Positions 33,579 through 41,719 of a stretch of 45,252 bases of DNA are shown here, in pieces. The notes beneath the pieces are model-generated. The model did not search any database, had not been told where the DNA came from, and saw only the letters and a program-made list of their open reading frames with translations. Source of the DNA: CAYVXE01 sp964455375. Its GTDB lineage: Bacteria; Zhuqueibacterota; Zhuqueibacteria; Oceanimicrobiales; Oceanimicrobiaceae. The number at the start of each line of letters is the position of its first letter. Within the stretch, counting starts at the first letter, position 1. The position numbers and the translations under genes are program-made. The stretch spans positions 1 through 45,252 of the forward strand of contig CAYVXE010000026.1 in the NCBI GenBank assembly GCA_964455375.1, read 5' to 3'.

Positions 33579-34829
33579 TTAAGCACTTTTTTTAACTCTT
33601 TTATACGTATAAATCGGATCACCCTTTTTTTGAATAAAACCCTTCGTAATGATACAATGTTTTATATCATTCCTGGATGGAATTTCATACATAAGCTCAA
33701 GCATAAAATTTTCAAAAATGGAACGTAAGGCGCGGGCGCCGGTTTTTCTCTGTTTAGCAAGTTTAACGATTTCCACTAAGGCGTCCTGCTCGAATTCCAA
33801 TTCAACATTGTCCATTTCAAACAACCGTTTGAATTGCTTTGTCAAAGCATTTTTGGGCCTTTGCAAAATCTCCAGCAGGGCATCCTCATTCAACTCTTCA
33901 AGCATGGCGATAACCGGTAGCCGGCCGATAAGCTCCGGAATCAACCCAAACTTCAATAAATCTTCATGCTCTACAAAATTTAAAATATTCTCATCCTGTT
34001 TTTTTAACTTTTTATTTTTTTGTTCTGCACCAAACCCAATGTTCTTTTTCCCGACGCGGGCACCAACGATTTTATCCAAACCGACAAATGCCCCACCGCA
34101 AATAAACAGAATATTTTTCGTATTAATGTTAATCAAATTTTGCTCCGGATGCTTTCGTCCGCCTTTGGGCGGTACAGCAGCATGCGTACCTTCCAGCAGC
34201 TTCAGCAATGCCTGTTGCACACCTTCACCCGACACATCCCTAGTGATGGACGGATTACCATCTTTACGGGATATTTTGTCTATTTCATCAATATAAACAA
34301 TACCTTCTTGGGCCTTTTCCACATCATAATCGGCTGCTTGCAAAAGTCGCACCAAAATATTTTCAACATCCTCTCCCACATAGCCGGCTTCGGTAATGGT
34401 TGTTGCATCAGCGATGGTAAACGGCACTCGTAAGAATTTAGCCAGAGTTTGCGCTAAAAGAGTTTTCCCCGTTCCGGTGGGACCAATTAGCAGAATATTG
34501 CTTTTCTCAAGTTCGACGTCGTCAAATGTCCCATAGGATTTAATACGTTTATAATGGGAATAGACAGCAACGGCGAGATTTTTTTTGGCAATCTCCTGAC
34601 CGACCACATAATCGTCCAGAGCGTTTTTAATGTCAACCGGAAGAAGGTCATCATAGGCAAAGGACTTGCCACGCCGGATATAATCGTCTTTGATAATCTC
34701 ACCGGCGCTTTTAACACACTCATTGCATATGTAAACATCGGGACCCGTAACAATGCATTCCACTTCATTGGAATTTTTATTACAGAAAGAACAGACATAC
34801 AATTTTTCTTTTGGGTCTTTATCGGACAA
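33579..34829 (-). CDS. clpX: ATP-dependent Clp protease ATP-binding subunit ClpX
   Basis: This is a 416-residue AAA+ unfoldase that feeds substrates to ClpP. The N-terminal zinc finger has Cys13, Cys16, Cys35 and Cys38. LDDYVVGQ (71-78), Walker A GPTGTGKT (116-123), a Walker B region GIVYIDEIDKI and RDVSGEGVQQALLKLLEG follow as expected. The start is TTG, with GGAG seven bases upstream; no better start is present. The gene begins 14 bases after clpP and is surely cotranscribed with it. Confidence 0.97.
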   Translation of the reverse strand: MSDKDPKEKLYVCSFCNKNSNEVECIVTGPDVYICNECVKSAGEIIKDDYIRRGKSFAYDDLLPVDIKNALDDYVVGQEIAKKNLAVAVYSHYKRIKSYGTFDDVELEKSNILLIGPTGTGKTLLAQTLAKFLRVPFTIADATTITEAGYVGEDVENILVRLLQAADYDVEKAQEGIVYIDEIDKISRKDGNPSITRDVSGEGVQQALLKLLEGTHAAVPPKGGRKHPEQNLININTKNILFICGGAFVGLDKIVGARVGKKNIGFGAEQKNKKLKKQDENILNFVEHEDLLKFGLIPELIGRLPVIAMLEELNEDALLEILQRPKNALTKQFKRLFEMDNVELEFEQDALVEIVKLAKQRKTGARALRSIFENFMLELMYEIPSRNDIKHCIITKGFIQKKGDPIYTYKRVKKSA

Positions 34830-34843
34830 AGCAGGTCTCCAAA

Positions 34844-35464
34844 TTATTTAGCCTTTTTCTTACCGGGCTTTTTCTTTGTTAAACCTTTCCTGTCAATAAC
34901 CTCGTCAATCAATCCGTAATTTTTTGCTTCTTCCGCACTCATATGAAAATTCCGATCCGAATCGATGGCTATTTTCTCAACATTCTGCCCGGTATGGTAC
35001 GCTAAAATTTCATTGAGTTTTTCCCGGATGATTAAAATTTCCTTAGACTGGATTTCAATGTCTGAAGCCTGCCCCTGGGCACCACCCAACGGTTGATGAA
35101 TCATAATTCGGGCATGCGGCAATGCAAATCGTTTCCCTTTGGCCCCGGCAGCAAGCAAAATCGCACCCATGCTTGACGCCTGACCCATGCAATACGTAAC
35201 AACATCCGGCTTGACATGCTGCATGGTATCGTAAATAGCCAGACCGCTGGTCACATATCCGCCCGGTGAATTGATATAAATAGCGATATCTTTTTCCGGG
35301 TCATCAGCTTCAAGAAATAGCATTTGTGCAATGGACAGACTGGCGACATTGTCATCGATGGCTGTGCCGATGAAAATGATCCGTTCTTTCAATAACCGTG
35401 AAAAAATATCGTAGGCGCGTTCTCCGCGACCAGTTTGTTCAATAACGACAGGTACTAATCCCAT
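34844..35464 (-). CDS. clpP: ClpP protease subunit with Asn at the triad Asp position
   Basis: This is the 206-residue serine protease core of ClpXP. Nucleophile Ser98 (GQASSMG) and His123 (MIHQPLGG) are in place. The stretch IDSDRNFHMSA aligns with E. coli ClpP DTERDRFLSA so that the catalytic Asp is replaced by Asn172 (codon AAT, read directly from the DNA). Listeria ClpP1 has the same Ser-His-Asn arrangement, known to give low activity alone. It precedes clpX by 14 bases and follows tig by 55. No second clpP is in the window. Confidence 0.95.
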   Translation of the reverse strand: MGLVPVVIEQTGRGERAYDIFSRLLKERIIFIGTAIDDNVASLSIAQMLFLEADDPEKDIAIYINSPGGYVTSGLAIYDTMQHVKPDVVTYCMGQASSMGAILLAAGAKGKRFALPHARIMIHQPLGGAQGQASDIEIQSKEILIIREKLNEILAYHTGQNVEKIAIDSDRNFHMSAEEAKNYGLIDEVIDRKGLTKKKPGKKKAK

Positions 35465-35519
35465 ATATTTATTCTTTCAATTTTAATTAAACCGATTCCA
35501 ACTATCTAAAACAGCCCCC

Positions 35520-36818
35520 TTAAGAAGCGACTGCTAAATCTTTATTTCTTTCCAAATCTTTCCAGGAAATTTTTTTTTCTTTTATTTTAGCATTTTTCTC
35601 TAAGAATTGCACCACCAGATCCTCGAGGGCGTCGTCCTCAAAACGATCTTTTGCTGCTTGTTTCTTCAGAGAACTGCGGATTTTATTTTCATCGACATTC
35701 TGCTCCTCGGCCATCCTGGCAATAAATTTATCCTTTTCTTCATCTGTGAGCACAATATTCTCCAACTCAGTCAGCTTATCCTTTGCGATTTGCCACTTCA
35801 GATTCCATACCGCCATGGGACGGTATTCCTGCCTAATTTTTTCCTCATCAATTTGCCGGTTCGAATTTGCGCTGGCGCTTTCAATGAGCGTGTCGAGGTA
35901 ACCGGACACCATCGATTCCGGCAAGTCAAATGAATTATTCTTCAACAGCTCATCGATTAAATTATGTTTTAATCGTCGCTTACTATCGGCTTCGGTTTGC
36001 CTGGTGAGTCTCGACCTAATATCTTCTTTCAAGGCATCCAAACTCTCAAACTTACCCATGTCTTTTGCCAAATCATCATCGAGGTCGGGAAGTTGTTTTT
36101 CTTTGATTTCTTTCACAGTAACCTGGTAAAATTCCGTTTTCGCTTCCTCGTCTCCGTCATTGCTGACAGGGAGATTCACTTTCCTTGATTCACCAGCCTG
36201 GATACCGATTAACTGCTCAGAAAGTTCTTTATTGTTCTCATCTTTATTGAGCGGGAAAAGACGATCGTCAAACTTTTTGCCGATGATGGGGACACCGGTG
36301 TGATCCAATTGCTGAAAATCCGCCAATACAAAATAACCTTCTTCCGCCGGTCCTTCAACCGGCTGCATGACCGCCAAACGTTCCCGGATATCTTCAAGCG
36401 CCAGGTTCACATCCCGCTCCTCAACCTGGTACACTTCCCGCTCCACTGAAAGTCCGGTATATTTTTTCAACTCGATATCCGGAACAACTTCTACAACCGC
36501 TTTGAAATGCAACCCGTCTTCAGAATTATAATCGATATCCTCAAGTTTTGCCGGCGCCACCGGTTTGAGGTCTTCCTTTTGTCTGACTTCAGAAAACACA
36601 CTTTGTACCACATCGTCTATGGCTTCACTCTTAATGGCTTCACCATACAACCTCTTTATTAAACTGAGAGGAACTTTCCCCTTGCGAAATCCCTCCAATT
36701 TAACCCTTTTCCGGTATTTTTGATACAACTTATCAAAATGCGGGGTCAACTCCTCTTCCGAAACATCAACCTCCACAACCCGTTCAAAATTTCCTCTTTT
36801 TGTAACTGTAGATTTCAA
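35520..36818 (-). CDS. tig: Trigger factor
   Basis: This is a 432-residue ribosome-associated chaperone and peptidyl-prolyl isomerase. The ribosome-binding signature GFRKGKVP is at 43-50. An FKBP-like domain (~155-245: GYFVLADFQQLDHTG, FPLNKD) and a helical C-terminal chaperone domain follow. The start is TTG; an in-frame TAA directly precedes it, so no upstream start is possible. It heads the tig-clpP-clpX set and lies 62 bases downstream of the tRNA-Leu gene on the same strand, so read-through from the tRNA promoter is possible. Confidence 0.95.
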   Translation of the reverse strand: MKSTVTKRGNFERVVEVDVSEEELTPHFDKLYQKYRKRVKLEGFRKGKVPLSLIKRLYGEAIKSEAIDDVVQSVFSEVRQKEDLKPVAPAKLEDIDYNSEDGLHFKAVVEVVPDIELKKYTGLSVEREVYQVEERDVNLALEDIRERLAVMQPVEGPAEEGYFVLADFQQLDHTGVPIIGKKFDDRLFPLNKDENNKELSEQLIGIQAGESRKVNLPVSNDGDEEAKTEFYQVTVKEIKEKQLPDLDDDLAKDMGKFESLDALKEDIRSRLTRQTEADSKRRLKHNLIDELLKNNSFDLPESMVSGYLDTLIESASANSNRQIDEEKIRQEYRPMAVWNLKWQIAKDKLTELENIVLTDEEKDKFIARMAEEQNVDENKIRSSLKKQAAKDRFEDDALEDLVVQFLEKNAKIKEKKISWKDLERNKDLAVAS

Positions 36819-36880
36819 ATTATTCTTTCTGTTTTATAAATAAAAGATACCGTTGTTTCATTCGCAAAAAATAGTATAAG

Positions 36881-36962
36881 TGCGAGAGGAGGGACTCGAA
36901 CCCACACGCCTTGCGGTACTAGATCCTAAATCTAGCGCGTCTACCAGTTTCGCCACTCTCGC
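36881..36962 (-). tRNA. tRNA-Leu (anticodon UAG)
   Basis: The minus-strand transcript has a perfect 7-bp acceptor stem (GCGAGAG/CTCTCGC), a D arm GCG...CGC with GGTAG, an anticodon stem CTAGA/TCTAG around the loop TTTAGGA (anticodon UAG), a long class II variable arm and TTCGAGT in the T loop. The T stem has one T-T mismatch. The discriminator base is A, as required for leucine. The 3' CCA is not encoded. Confidence 0.95.
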
Positions 36963-36972
36963 AAAGTTGGAA

Positions 36973-37001
36973 AATATATAAATATAAATCAAGAAAGTCA
37001 A
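36973..37001 (-). promoter_or_regulatory. Sigma-70-type promoter of tRNA-Leu
   Basis: On the minus strand TTGACT (36996-37001) and TATATT (36973-36978) are separated by exactly 17 bases, and the tRNA begins about ten bases downstream at 36962. It is the clearest housekeeping-type promoter in the window. Confidence 0.75.
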
Positions 37002-37273
37002 TATATTATTTGATGTTACCACCTCCCGCAAAAACATCCCCCAATGCCATAAAAAGCTGCCCCTTGGTAAAGACTGTAAAATGAAAAATGCCCGGCAAAT
37101 CCGGACATCTGAAGAATATAACTTATTTGATTCAGGCCCACCAGAATGCTACCCGACCTGACGGCCCAAGACTGTATCCCGCTCGACTGATAATAAACGA
37201 TTTTTCACAAAAGGCGCCACCGAATCCGGTGGCTGTACACAGGCATCAATCTGAGGTCGAACAATCTTTAACA
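37002..37273. other. Spacer between kinase gene and tRNA promoter, with GGCGCC repeat copy 2
   Basis: The spacer contains a repeat at 37205-37256 similar to 23469-23524. Inside it GCCACCG (37216-37222) and CGGTGGC (37227-37233) form a 7-bp hairpin. On the minus strand the hairpin is followed by GCCTTTTGTG, so it may act as a weak terminator for the kinase transcript. I see no other gene. Confidence 0.45.
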
Positions 37274-39316
37274 CTAAATAAAAACCGCATGTAAAGAGTC
37301 GGAAGATCTGCCAATCTTCGACCAATTCGTCGAATAAACACTTTTATCAGGAATGGGGATTTCAACGGTAAATGTCGTACCTGTATCCTCGTGACTATCA
37401 ACCAGCATTTTACCCTGATGACTTTTAATGATACCAAAACAGATACTTAAACCGAGACCGGTTCCCTCGCCCACTTCTTTGGTTGTAAAAAACGGATCGA
37501 ATATTTTGTCTTTATTTTCCGGTGGAATTCCTTTGCCGTTATCAATTACCTGAATTTCAACATTACCCTGTCGTTGCCGCGTAATTATTTTTATTTCTTT
37601 GACGGTTTTATCAACCCGTGTTAATGCGTCCTGGGCATTATACATAAGCTGTAAAAACACTTGCTGCAACTGCTGAAAATCGCCAATGACCTTAGGTAAA
37701 TCAGGATCAAAATCCCGTACCAGATCAATAAAATCCAGCCGCAATTGATACTGATTTAAATCCAACACGCTGTTCAATATGGCATTGACATCGATGGGTT
37801 GGCGCTCGGAACTGGACTTTCGAGCGAAAGTCAACAGATTTCTCACGATATTCTGGCAGCGTTTTGCTTCATTGAGAATGACTTCAATGTCTTTTTTGAC
37901 GGTCGCTTTCAACGGTTCTTCAAGTAAAAGCTGAGAATAACCCAAGATACCGGCCAACGGATTATTAAGCTCGTGAGCAGCGCCGGCAATCATTTGTCCC
38001 AACGCCGACAGCTTTTCAGATTGAATTAACTGCTTCTGCAGTTTGGCTATTTCGGAAATATCTTTGATTACCATTAAAAACTTATCCTGACCCTTTAAGC
38101 TGGATTGCGAAATCAAACAGGGCATAACCTCACCGTCAGGCAATCGTATTTCCGTCTCATAAATAGACGCCGTACCTGATCTCAGCTCATCTAACTTCGA
38201 TTCAATAAAATCGTTTAAGTGCTCAGGCACAAAATCCAGAATATTTTTTCCAGACACTTCGCTCACATCATACCCAAAAAAGTCGACAAATCTTTCATTA
38301 CAAAAATGGATGACGCCATCATGCCCTATGGTCACCATCAAATCGAGGGAACTGTCAAGCACATTCTCAAAATTATTTTTTAACTTCTCTGTCTGCTGAT
38401 AAAGTTTTCCATTTTCAATGGCCATGCTTATCTGATTACTGATGGATTTAAACAAATTTACATGTCTGGGGTTAAAAAAATCTTCGTGCTGGCTCCCGAA
38501 AAAAATGACGCCTAAAAGTCGTGCCTTATAGTTCAGGGGCACTGCAATGAATGCTTTTAAACCGGAATCCAAAAGCGAGTTTTTAAAACGGAGCTCCCTT
38601 TTCTCGAGAAAAGAAAAAGCCGACACAAAATCGTTTTCATCCTGAATATTTTTCACATTTACAATTTCGCTAATGGTCAGTTTAACGTTGGATTTAATGT
38701 TTTCGAATACCCCTTCACCGGCCCTTTTCACCAGCAGGTCGGTCCCGGCCTCAGATAAATAAATCGCTCCGGCATCTAATTTTAATTTTTGTACAATTTT
38801 TTTTAAAGCATCCTGCAATGTTTCTTCAACGATCAAAGATTGATTTACAATTTCAGAAACAGCATTCAGAACTTCCAATTCATTATTTCGGATGATCAGT
38901 TCAGCCTCCATGCGCCTTTTTTCCTGATAAATCCGATATTTGTCGGTGACACGTTTCACCACATTTGGCAAAATACCTGGATAATCACCGGATTTGACCA
39001 CATAGTCAAAAGCTCCTGCTTTCATCGCTTCCACAGCAATTTTCTCATGGCCATGACCGGTCACCAACACCACAGGGGCATCCGTGTAATGGCTCTTCTG
39101 CAATCGTTTCAGAATGGAAAGTCCGTCTTCCAAAGGCAGATTGTAATCCAGCAAAACGATACTGAATTTTTCCTTTTTCAACGCTTTCAAACATCCTTCG
39201 GAAGAAGAGACAATTTTCACATAAAAATTCGGTTGTTTCTCAAGACACATCTTGGCAAGAATGGCGTGGTCGGAATTATCTTCCACCATTAAAATGTTTA
39301 TCAGTTTCTCTTTCAT
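37274..39316 (-). CDS. Hybrid sensor histidine kinase: receiver-GAF-PAS-HisKA-HATPase
   Basis: This is a 680-residue soluble kinase without membrane segments. An N-terminal receiver domain (1-125; phosphoacceptor Asp57 in VLLDYNLP) is followed by a GAF domain (~150-310), a PAS domain (~318-430; VTIGHDGVIHFCNERFVDFFGY), the HisKA dimerisation helix with His448 in AAHELNNPLAG, and a HATPase_c domain with an N box near 560 and DNGKGI near 592-597. It therefore senses a cytoplasmic signal and is itself controlled by phosphorylation of the receiver. No response regulator is adjacent; the NtrC-type protein at 26735 is the only free regulator seen. The gene lies ~235 bases downstream of the predicted sigma-54 RNA, and the ribosome binding site is weak. 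Confidence 0.92.
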   Translation of the reverse strand: MKEKLINILMVEDNSDHAILAKMCLEKQPNFYVKIVSSSEGCLKALKKEKFSIVLLDYNLPLEDGLSILKRLQKSHYTDAPVVLVTGHGHEKIAVEAMKAGAFDYVVKSGDYPGILPNVVKRVTDKYRIYQEKRRMEAELIIRNNELEVLNAVSEIVNQSLIVEETLQDALKKIVQKLKLDAGAIYLSEAGTDLLVKRAGEGVFENIKSNVKLTISEIVNVKNIQDENDFVSAFSFLEKRELRFKNSLLDSGLKAFIAVPLNYKARLLGVIFFGSQHEDFFNPRHVNLFKSISNQISMAIENGKLYQQTEKLKNNFENVLDSSLDLMVTIGHDGVIHFCNERFVDFFGYDVSEVSGKNILDFVPEHLNDFIESKLDELRSGTASIYETEIRLPDGEVMPCLISQSSLKGQDKFLMVIKDISEIAKLQKQLIQSEKLSALGQMIAGAAHELNNPLAGILGYSQLLLEEPLKATVKKDIEVILNEAKRCQNIVRNLLTFARKSSSERQPIDVNAILNSVLDLNQYQLRLDFIDLVRDFDPDLPKVIGDFQQLQQVFLQLMYNAQDALTRVDKTVKEIKIITRQRQGNVEIQVIDNGKGIPPENKDKIFDPFFTTKEVGEGTGLGLSICFGIIKSHQGKMLVDSHEDTGTTFTVEIPIPDKSVYSTNWSKIGRSSDSLHAVFI

Positions 39317-39551
39317 AATGATGTCTATTGAATGGGTTTGTGTGTGGTTTAGAATTTAATTTATACCCAAGACTGCACTTAAAAAAACCAATACCCTCAT
39401 TGTTGAAAATAATATAATGAGAATCCTGTAAGAAGCAAGGTTTATCGCTAATTTTAAAGATAATTTAATTTAAGTGTACGTCGGTTATTATTTTTTGCAA
39501 GAAAGACAAATGCGAAAGATTTAGGCAGTATTTCGAGTTCAAAACAGCAAC

Positions 39552-39694
39552 AAAAAAGAACTGGGACCTTCCCATACATCCCTGTATGAAATGGTCCCAG
39601 ATCAGAAGAGTCAATTCGTTCCCTTTCCAACCGACTCACCTGATTTTAAAATCCCGACATCCGTGTCGAAAAAACGATTCGTCATTGAATTGCT
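39552..39694 (-). ncRNA. Predicted sigma-54-transcribed small RNA with CsrA-type GGA hairpins
   Basis: This is a predicted ~143-nt transcript from the sigma-54 promoter at 39705-39720 to the terminator T-run at 39552. It contains seven GGA trinucleotides. Two are in 4-base loops of perfect hairpins: CGACACGGATGTCG (39655-39668) and CATACAGGGATGTATG (39573-39588). The second matches the E. coli CsrA SELEX consensus RUACARGGAUGU at every position, and the first matches its core ACANGGANGU. CsrB/RsmY-type RNAs sequester CsrA through such repeated motifs. The alternative is a 24-codon ORF starting 12 nt into the RNA (MTNRFFDTDV...), but it has no Shine-Dalgarno sequence. csrA itself is not in the window. 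Confidence 0.5.
39561..39600 (-). terminator. Rho-independent terminator with embedded GGGA loop
   Basis: CTGGGACC (39593-39600) and GGTCCCAG (39561-39568) form an 8-bp base stem. An inner 6-bp stem CATACA/TGTATG closes a GGGA loop. The minus strand continues TTCTTTTTTG. No matching T-run exists on the plus strand, so the direction is minus. It would terminate the predicted small RNA, or less likely the distant membrane-protein transcript. Confidence 0.8.
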
Positions 39695-39704
39695 GTATAT
39701 CTTA

Positions 39705-39720
39705 TGCAAACCACATGCCA
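39705..39720 (-). promoter_or_regulatory. Sigma-54 (-24/-12) promoter
   Basis: The minus strand reads TGGCATGTGGTTTGCA. Against the consensus TGGCACGNNNNTTGCW there is one mismatch (T for C at the sixth base), with exact GG-to-GC spacing. The transcription start is expected near 39694. No other intergenic match of this quality was seen in the window. Confidence 0.65.
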
Positions 39721-39816
39721 GCTATATTTACCGATTTCAACAATTCTTACTTCTACTGTTTCTATTAAATTTATACCACTTACTTGACTGAAACCACCTG
39801 TGTAGTTATTGGACAT

Positions 39817-39834
39817 TGTATCAAACATGATACA
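39817..39834. promoter_or_regulatory. Inverted repeat, candidate enhancer for the sigma-54 promoter
   Basis: TGTATCA (39817-39823), spacer AACA, then TGATACA (39828-39834) is a perfect 7+7 inverted repeat. Its centre is about 130 bases upstream of the predicted start, the usual range for NtrC-family enhancer sites. A second weaker palindrome, CTACA-GAT-TGTAG, lies at 39891-39903. Confidence 0.45.
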
Positions 39835-40047
39835 TCAATGTTAAATGACAGCCAGGCTAAAAACCACACAAACCAGCGTCAATGGGATTGCTACAGATTG
39901 TAGATGTTTTTATTTTCTCCTTATCATTTCGAATTCCCGCATACGAAAACATGACATGGATTGAAACATGCCAACGAAGATTTCGCAGACATGTTGGTTC
40001 TACTACTTTGCAGTTTTGGCCTCCACAGAAATAAGTCCGGCGAAAAA

Positions 40048-40371
40048 TCAATCTTCATTTATTTTCGTCTTGATTTTTTTCATGGTTGAAAAGGCGCCAA
40101 AAACAATTAAACCTAACACAAAGCCGTACACCCAGAACGGAACGTTTCGTCCCACCACGATGAGGTAGAGATAAGCGGAAACAAAGAAGAATCCTGCAAA
40201 TAAGATGGGCAGTACAATGGATTTGCCATTGCGATAATTGCGGACAATCCAGGCCATTGAAGCAGTGAAGAATGGAATCGCCCCCACATAAATACCTCCA
40301 AACACGAAAGGATTCACATTATACTTCTCGCCCAACCCCATAAACCAATCAACAATTGAATTCCAATCCAT
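40048..40371 (-). CDS. Small membrane protein of unknown function
   Basis: I do not recognise this 107-residue protein. The ATG at 40371 is chosen because GGAGAG lies nine bases upstream; the frame is open ten codons further. There are three hydrophobic segments: roughly 20-41 (FVFGGIYVGAIPFFTASMAWI), 49-70 (IVLPILFAGFFFVSAYLYLIV) and 74-92 (VPFWVYGFVLGLIVFGAF). It ends with a basic tail KKIKTKINED that should face the cytoplasm. It sits alone upstream of the sigma-54 RNA region and divergent from the periplasmic protein gene. No function can be given. Confidence 0.65.
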   Translation of the reverse strand: MDWNSIVDWFMGLGEKYNVNPFVFGGIYVGAIPFFTASMAWIVRNYRNGKSIVLPILFAGFFFVSAYLYLIVVGRNVPFWVYGFVLGLIVFGAFSTMKKIKTKINED

Positions 40372-40604
40372 GTTCTTTTTCTCTCCAAAAATCTGCAACA
40401 CCGGTCGTCATGAACCAAACATCTAAAAAATGCAGATGTAACCATATAAAAATACTTTTTATTTCCTGGCAATGCAATGAAAAAATCAGGTGGAGGCAGT
40501 TTTCGGTTTTCCTTCTCAAAAGGTGGGAATAAAGCGAAACATAATCACGTTATCATTTATTTATAATTATAAGTAAATTTCACTAATTTATGGAGGATCA
40601 TAAA

Positions 40605-41711
40605 ATGGAGATATTTTCTTCACCCAGGAAGCTCTATGGGCTTCTAAACTGGACATTGGCCGCAAGTTGTACATTCTTGTTGTCAATAAACGGAACTGTC
40701 TTTGCACAAGAAGGACATCCGCCGTCCCCCGGCTTACACGCATACACCATGGGGCACGCAAAACACCAGCAGCCTGCTGATTTGTTAGGCGGGCCTTTAA
40801 CGGTGAAAGTGACGCAAAAGAACGGCAGCACACGCTGGGTTCTCCCGGGGCCACGCTTTCTGGACCCGGCAGCTTTCGGCAGCCCCGACCATCCCGTTGG
40901 GTTCGACCCGGCGCCATTCCCATTATTAGGAATCCCTGTGGCGATGCGAAACACCGCCAATGGCAAGTTCACCTTTGTAAATAAAGCAACGCCGTTTAGC
41001 CAGTGGCGTGAGGTTGGCGTTGGCAACATCGAAATGGAAGTGGTCGACGCAACTGCGACCGACGGGGCGCGTACGAAGGACAAGGTTCATTTTGTCGCCA
41101 CATTTAGCAGCCCGGATGGTAAACATCAATACAAAGTAACTGCAGACAAGGCAATTTCACATGGCATGGCCTATCCGTTTTTTGGCGGCGTTGTGACCAA
41201 TCATTTACTGCACGGTGCAACAGGCATTGGCACCCGCTTGATGCCCACTGAGTTTACCTACGCAGGGTTCTGGGCAATCGGCAACATTTACCGCGATGGT
41301 GAGTTAGTAAACGCCAATCATCTTGTTCACGTTATGGTAACCGAGGTTGTTCGGGGAGATAACTACAAGCTTCAATTCGATGGTGGTGTGGGCAATCCGC
41401 CTTCCGGCATTACCCTTCACTTGATGGTTCCACCGTTTAAACCTTCGCCAAAAGGTTTGCAAAAGGACGCAGTGAAAACGGGTTTTGTTCCCTTCCCGTT
41501 CATCAAGAAGCACATGCAAGGTGCAATGAAGGCTGCAATGCAGTTACCAGCCGGTGAAAAGGAAAAACATCTCGCCATGCTCAAACAGGTCAAGGGGATG
41601 ATGGATGAAACGAAAGAAGAAATGATGAAAGCTATGAAAGCCGGCATGATGGACGGACAACCGTTCTTCCATGTAATGTTCGGTAACATCGAAATGAAAG
41701 CCAGCCATTAA
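40605..41711 (+). CDS. Unknown periplasmic protein, Met/Lys-rich C-terminus
   Basis: I do not recognise this 368-residue protein. The ATG at 40605 follows GGAGGATC at good spacing; the ATG at 40590 overlaps that site. The signal peptide is likely cleaved at VFA-QE (after residue 34). The mature part is rich in His and Gly with beta-sheet character (for example HYPF/HGMAYPFFGGVV and NHLVHVMVTEVV). It is followed by an amphipathic Lys/Met/Glu-rich helix (~295-345: KHMQGAMKAAMQ, KQVKGMMDETKEEMMKAMKAG) and a final MFGNIEMKASH. The phrase VGNIEMEVVDAT earlier resembles that ending. The gene is followed, after a hairpin terminator, by a cupredoxin-cytochrome c gene, so a role in periplasmic metal or redox chemistry is plausible. 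A possible -10 TATAAT lies at 40562-40567. Confidence 0.7.
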   Translation: MEIFSSPRKLYGLLNWTLAASCTFLLSINGTVFAQEGHPPSPGLHAYTMGHAKHQQPADLLGGPLTVKVTQKNGSTRWVLPGPRFLDPAAFGSPDHPVGFDPAPFPLLGIPVAMRNTANGKFTFVNKATPFSQWREVGVGNIEMEVVDATATDGARTKDKVHFVATFSSPDGKHQYKVTADKAISHGMAYPFFGGVVTNHLLHGATGIGTRLMPTEFTYAGFWAIGNIYRDGELVNANHLVHVMVTEVVRGDNYKLQFDGGVGNPPSGITLHLMVPPFKPSPKGLQKDAVKTGFVPFPFIKKHMQGAMKAAMQLPAGEKEKHLAMLKQVKGMMDETKEEMMKAMKAGMMDGQPFFHVMFGNIEMKASH

Positions 41712-41719
41712 ATGAACAT

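Noticed and set aside
33649..34296. 215-residue plus-strand frame opposite clpX
   Set aside because: It is antisense to conserved ClpX motifs, and its Ser/Phe-rich composition is typical of a shadow frame.
40588..41083. Minus-strand frames opposite the periplasmic protein gene
   Set aside because: The plus-strand gene has a good ribosome site and signal peptide; the opposing frames have neither.
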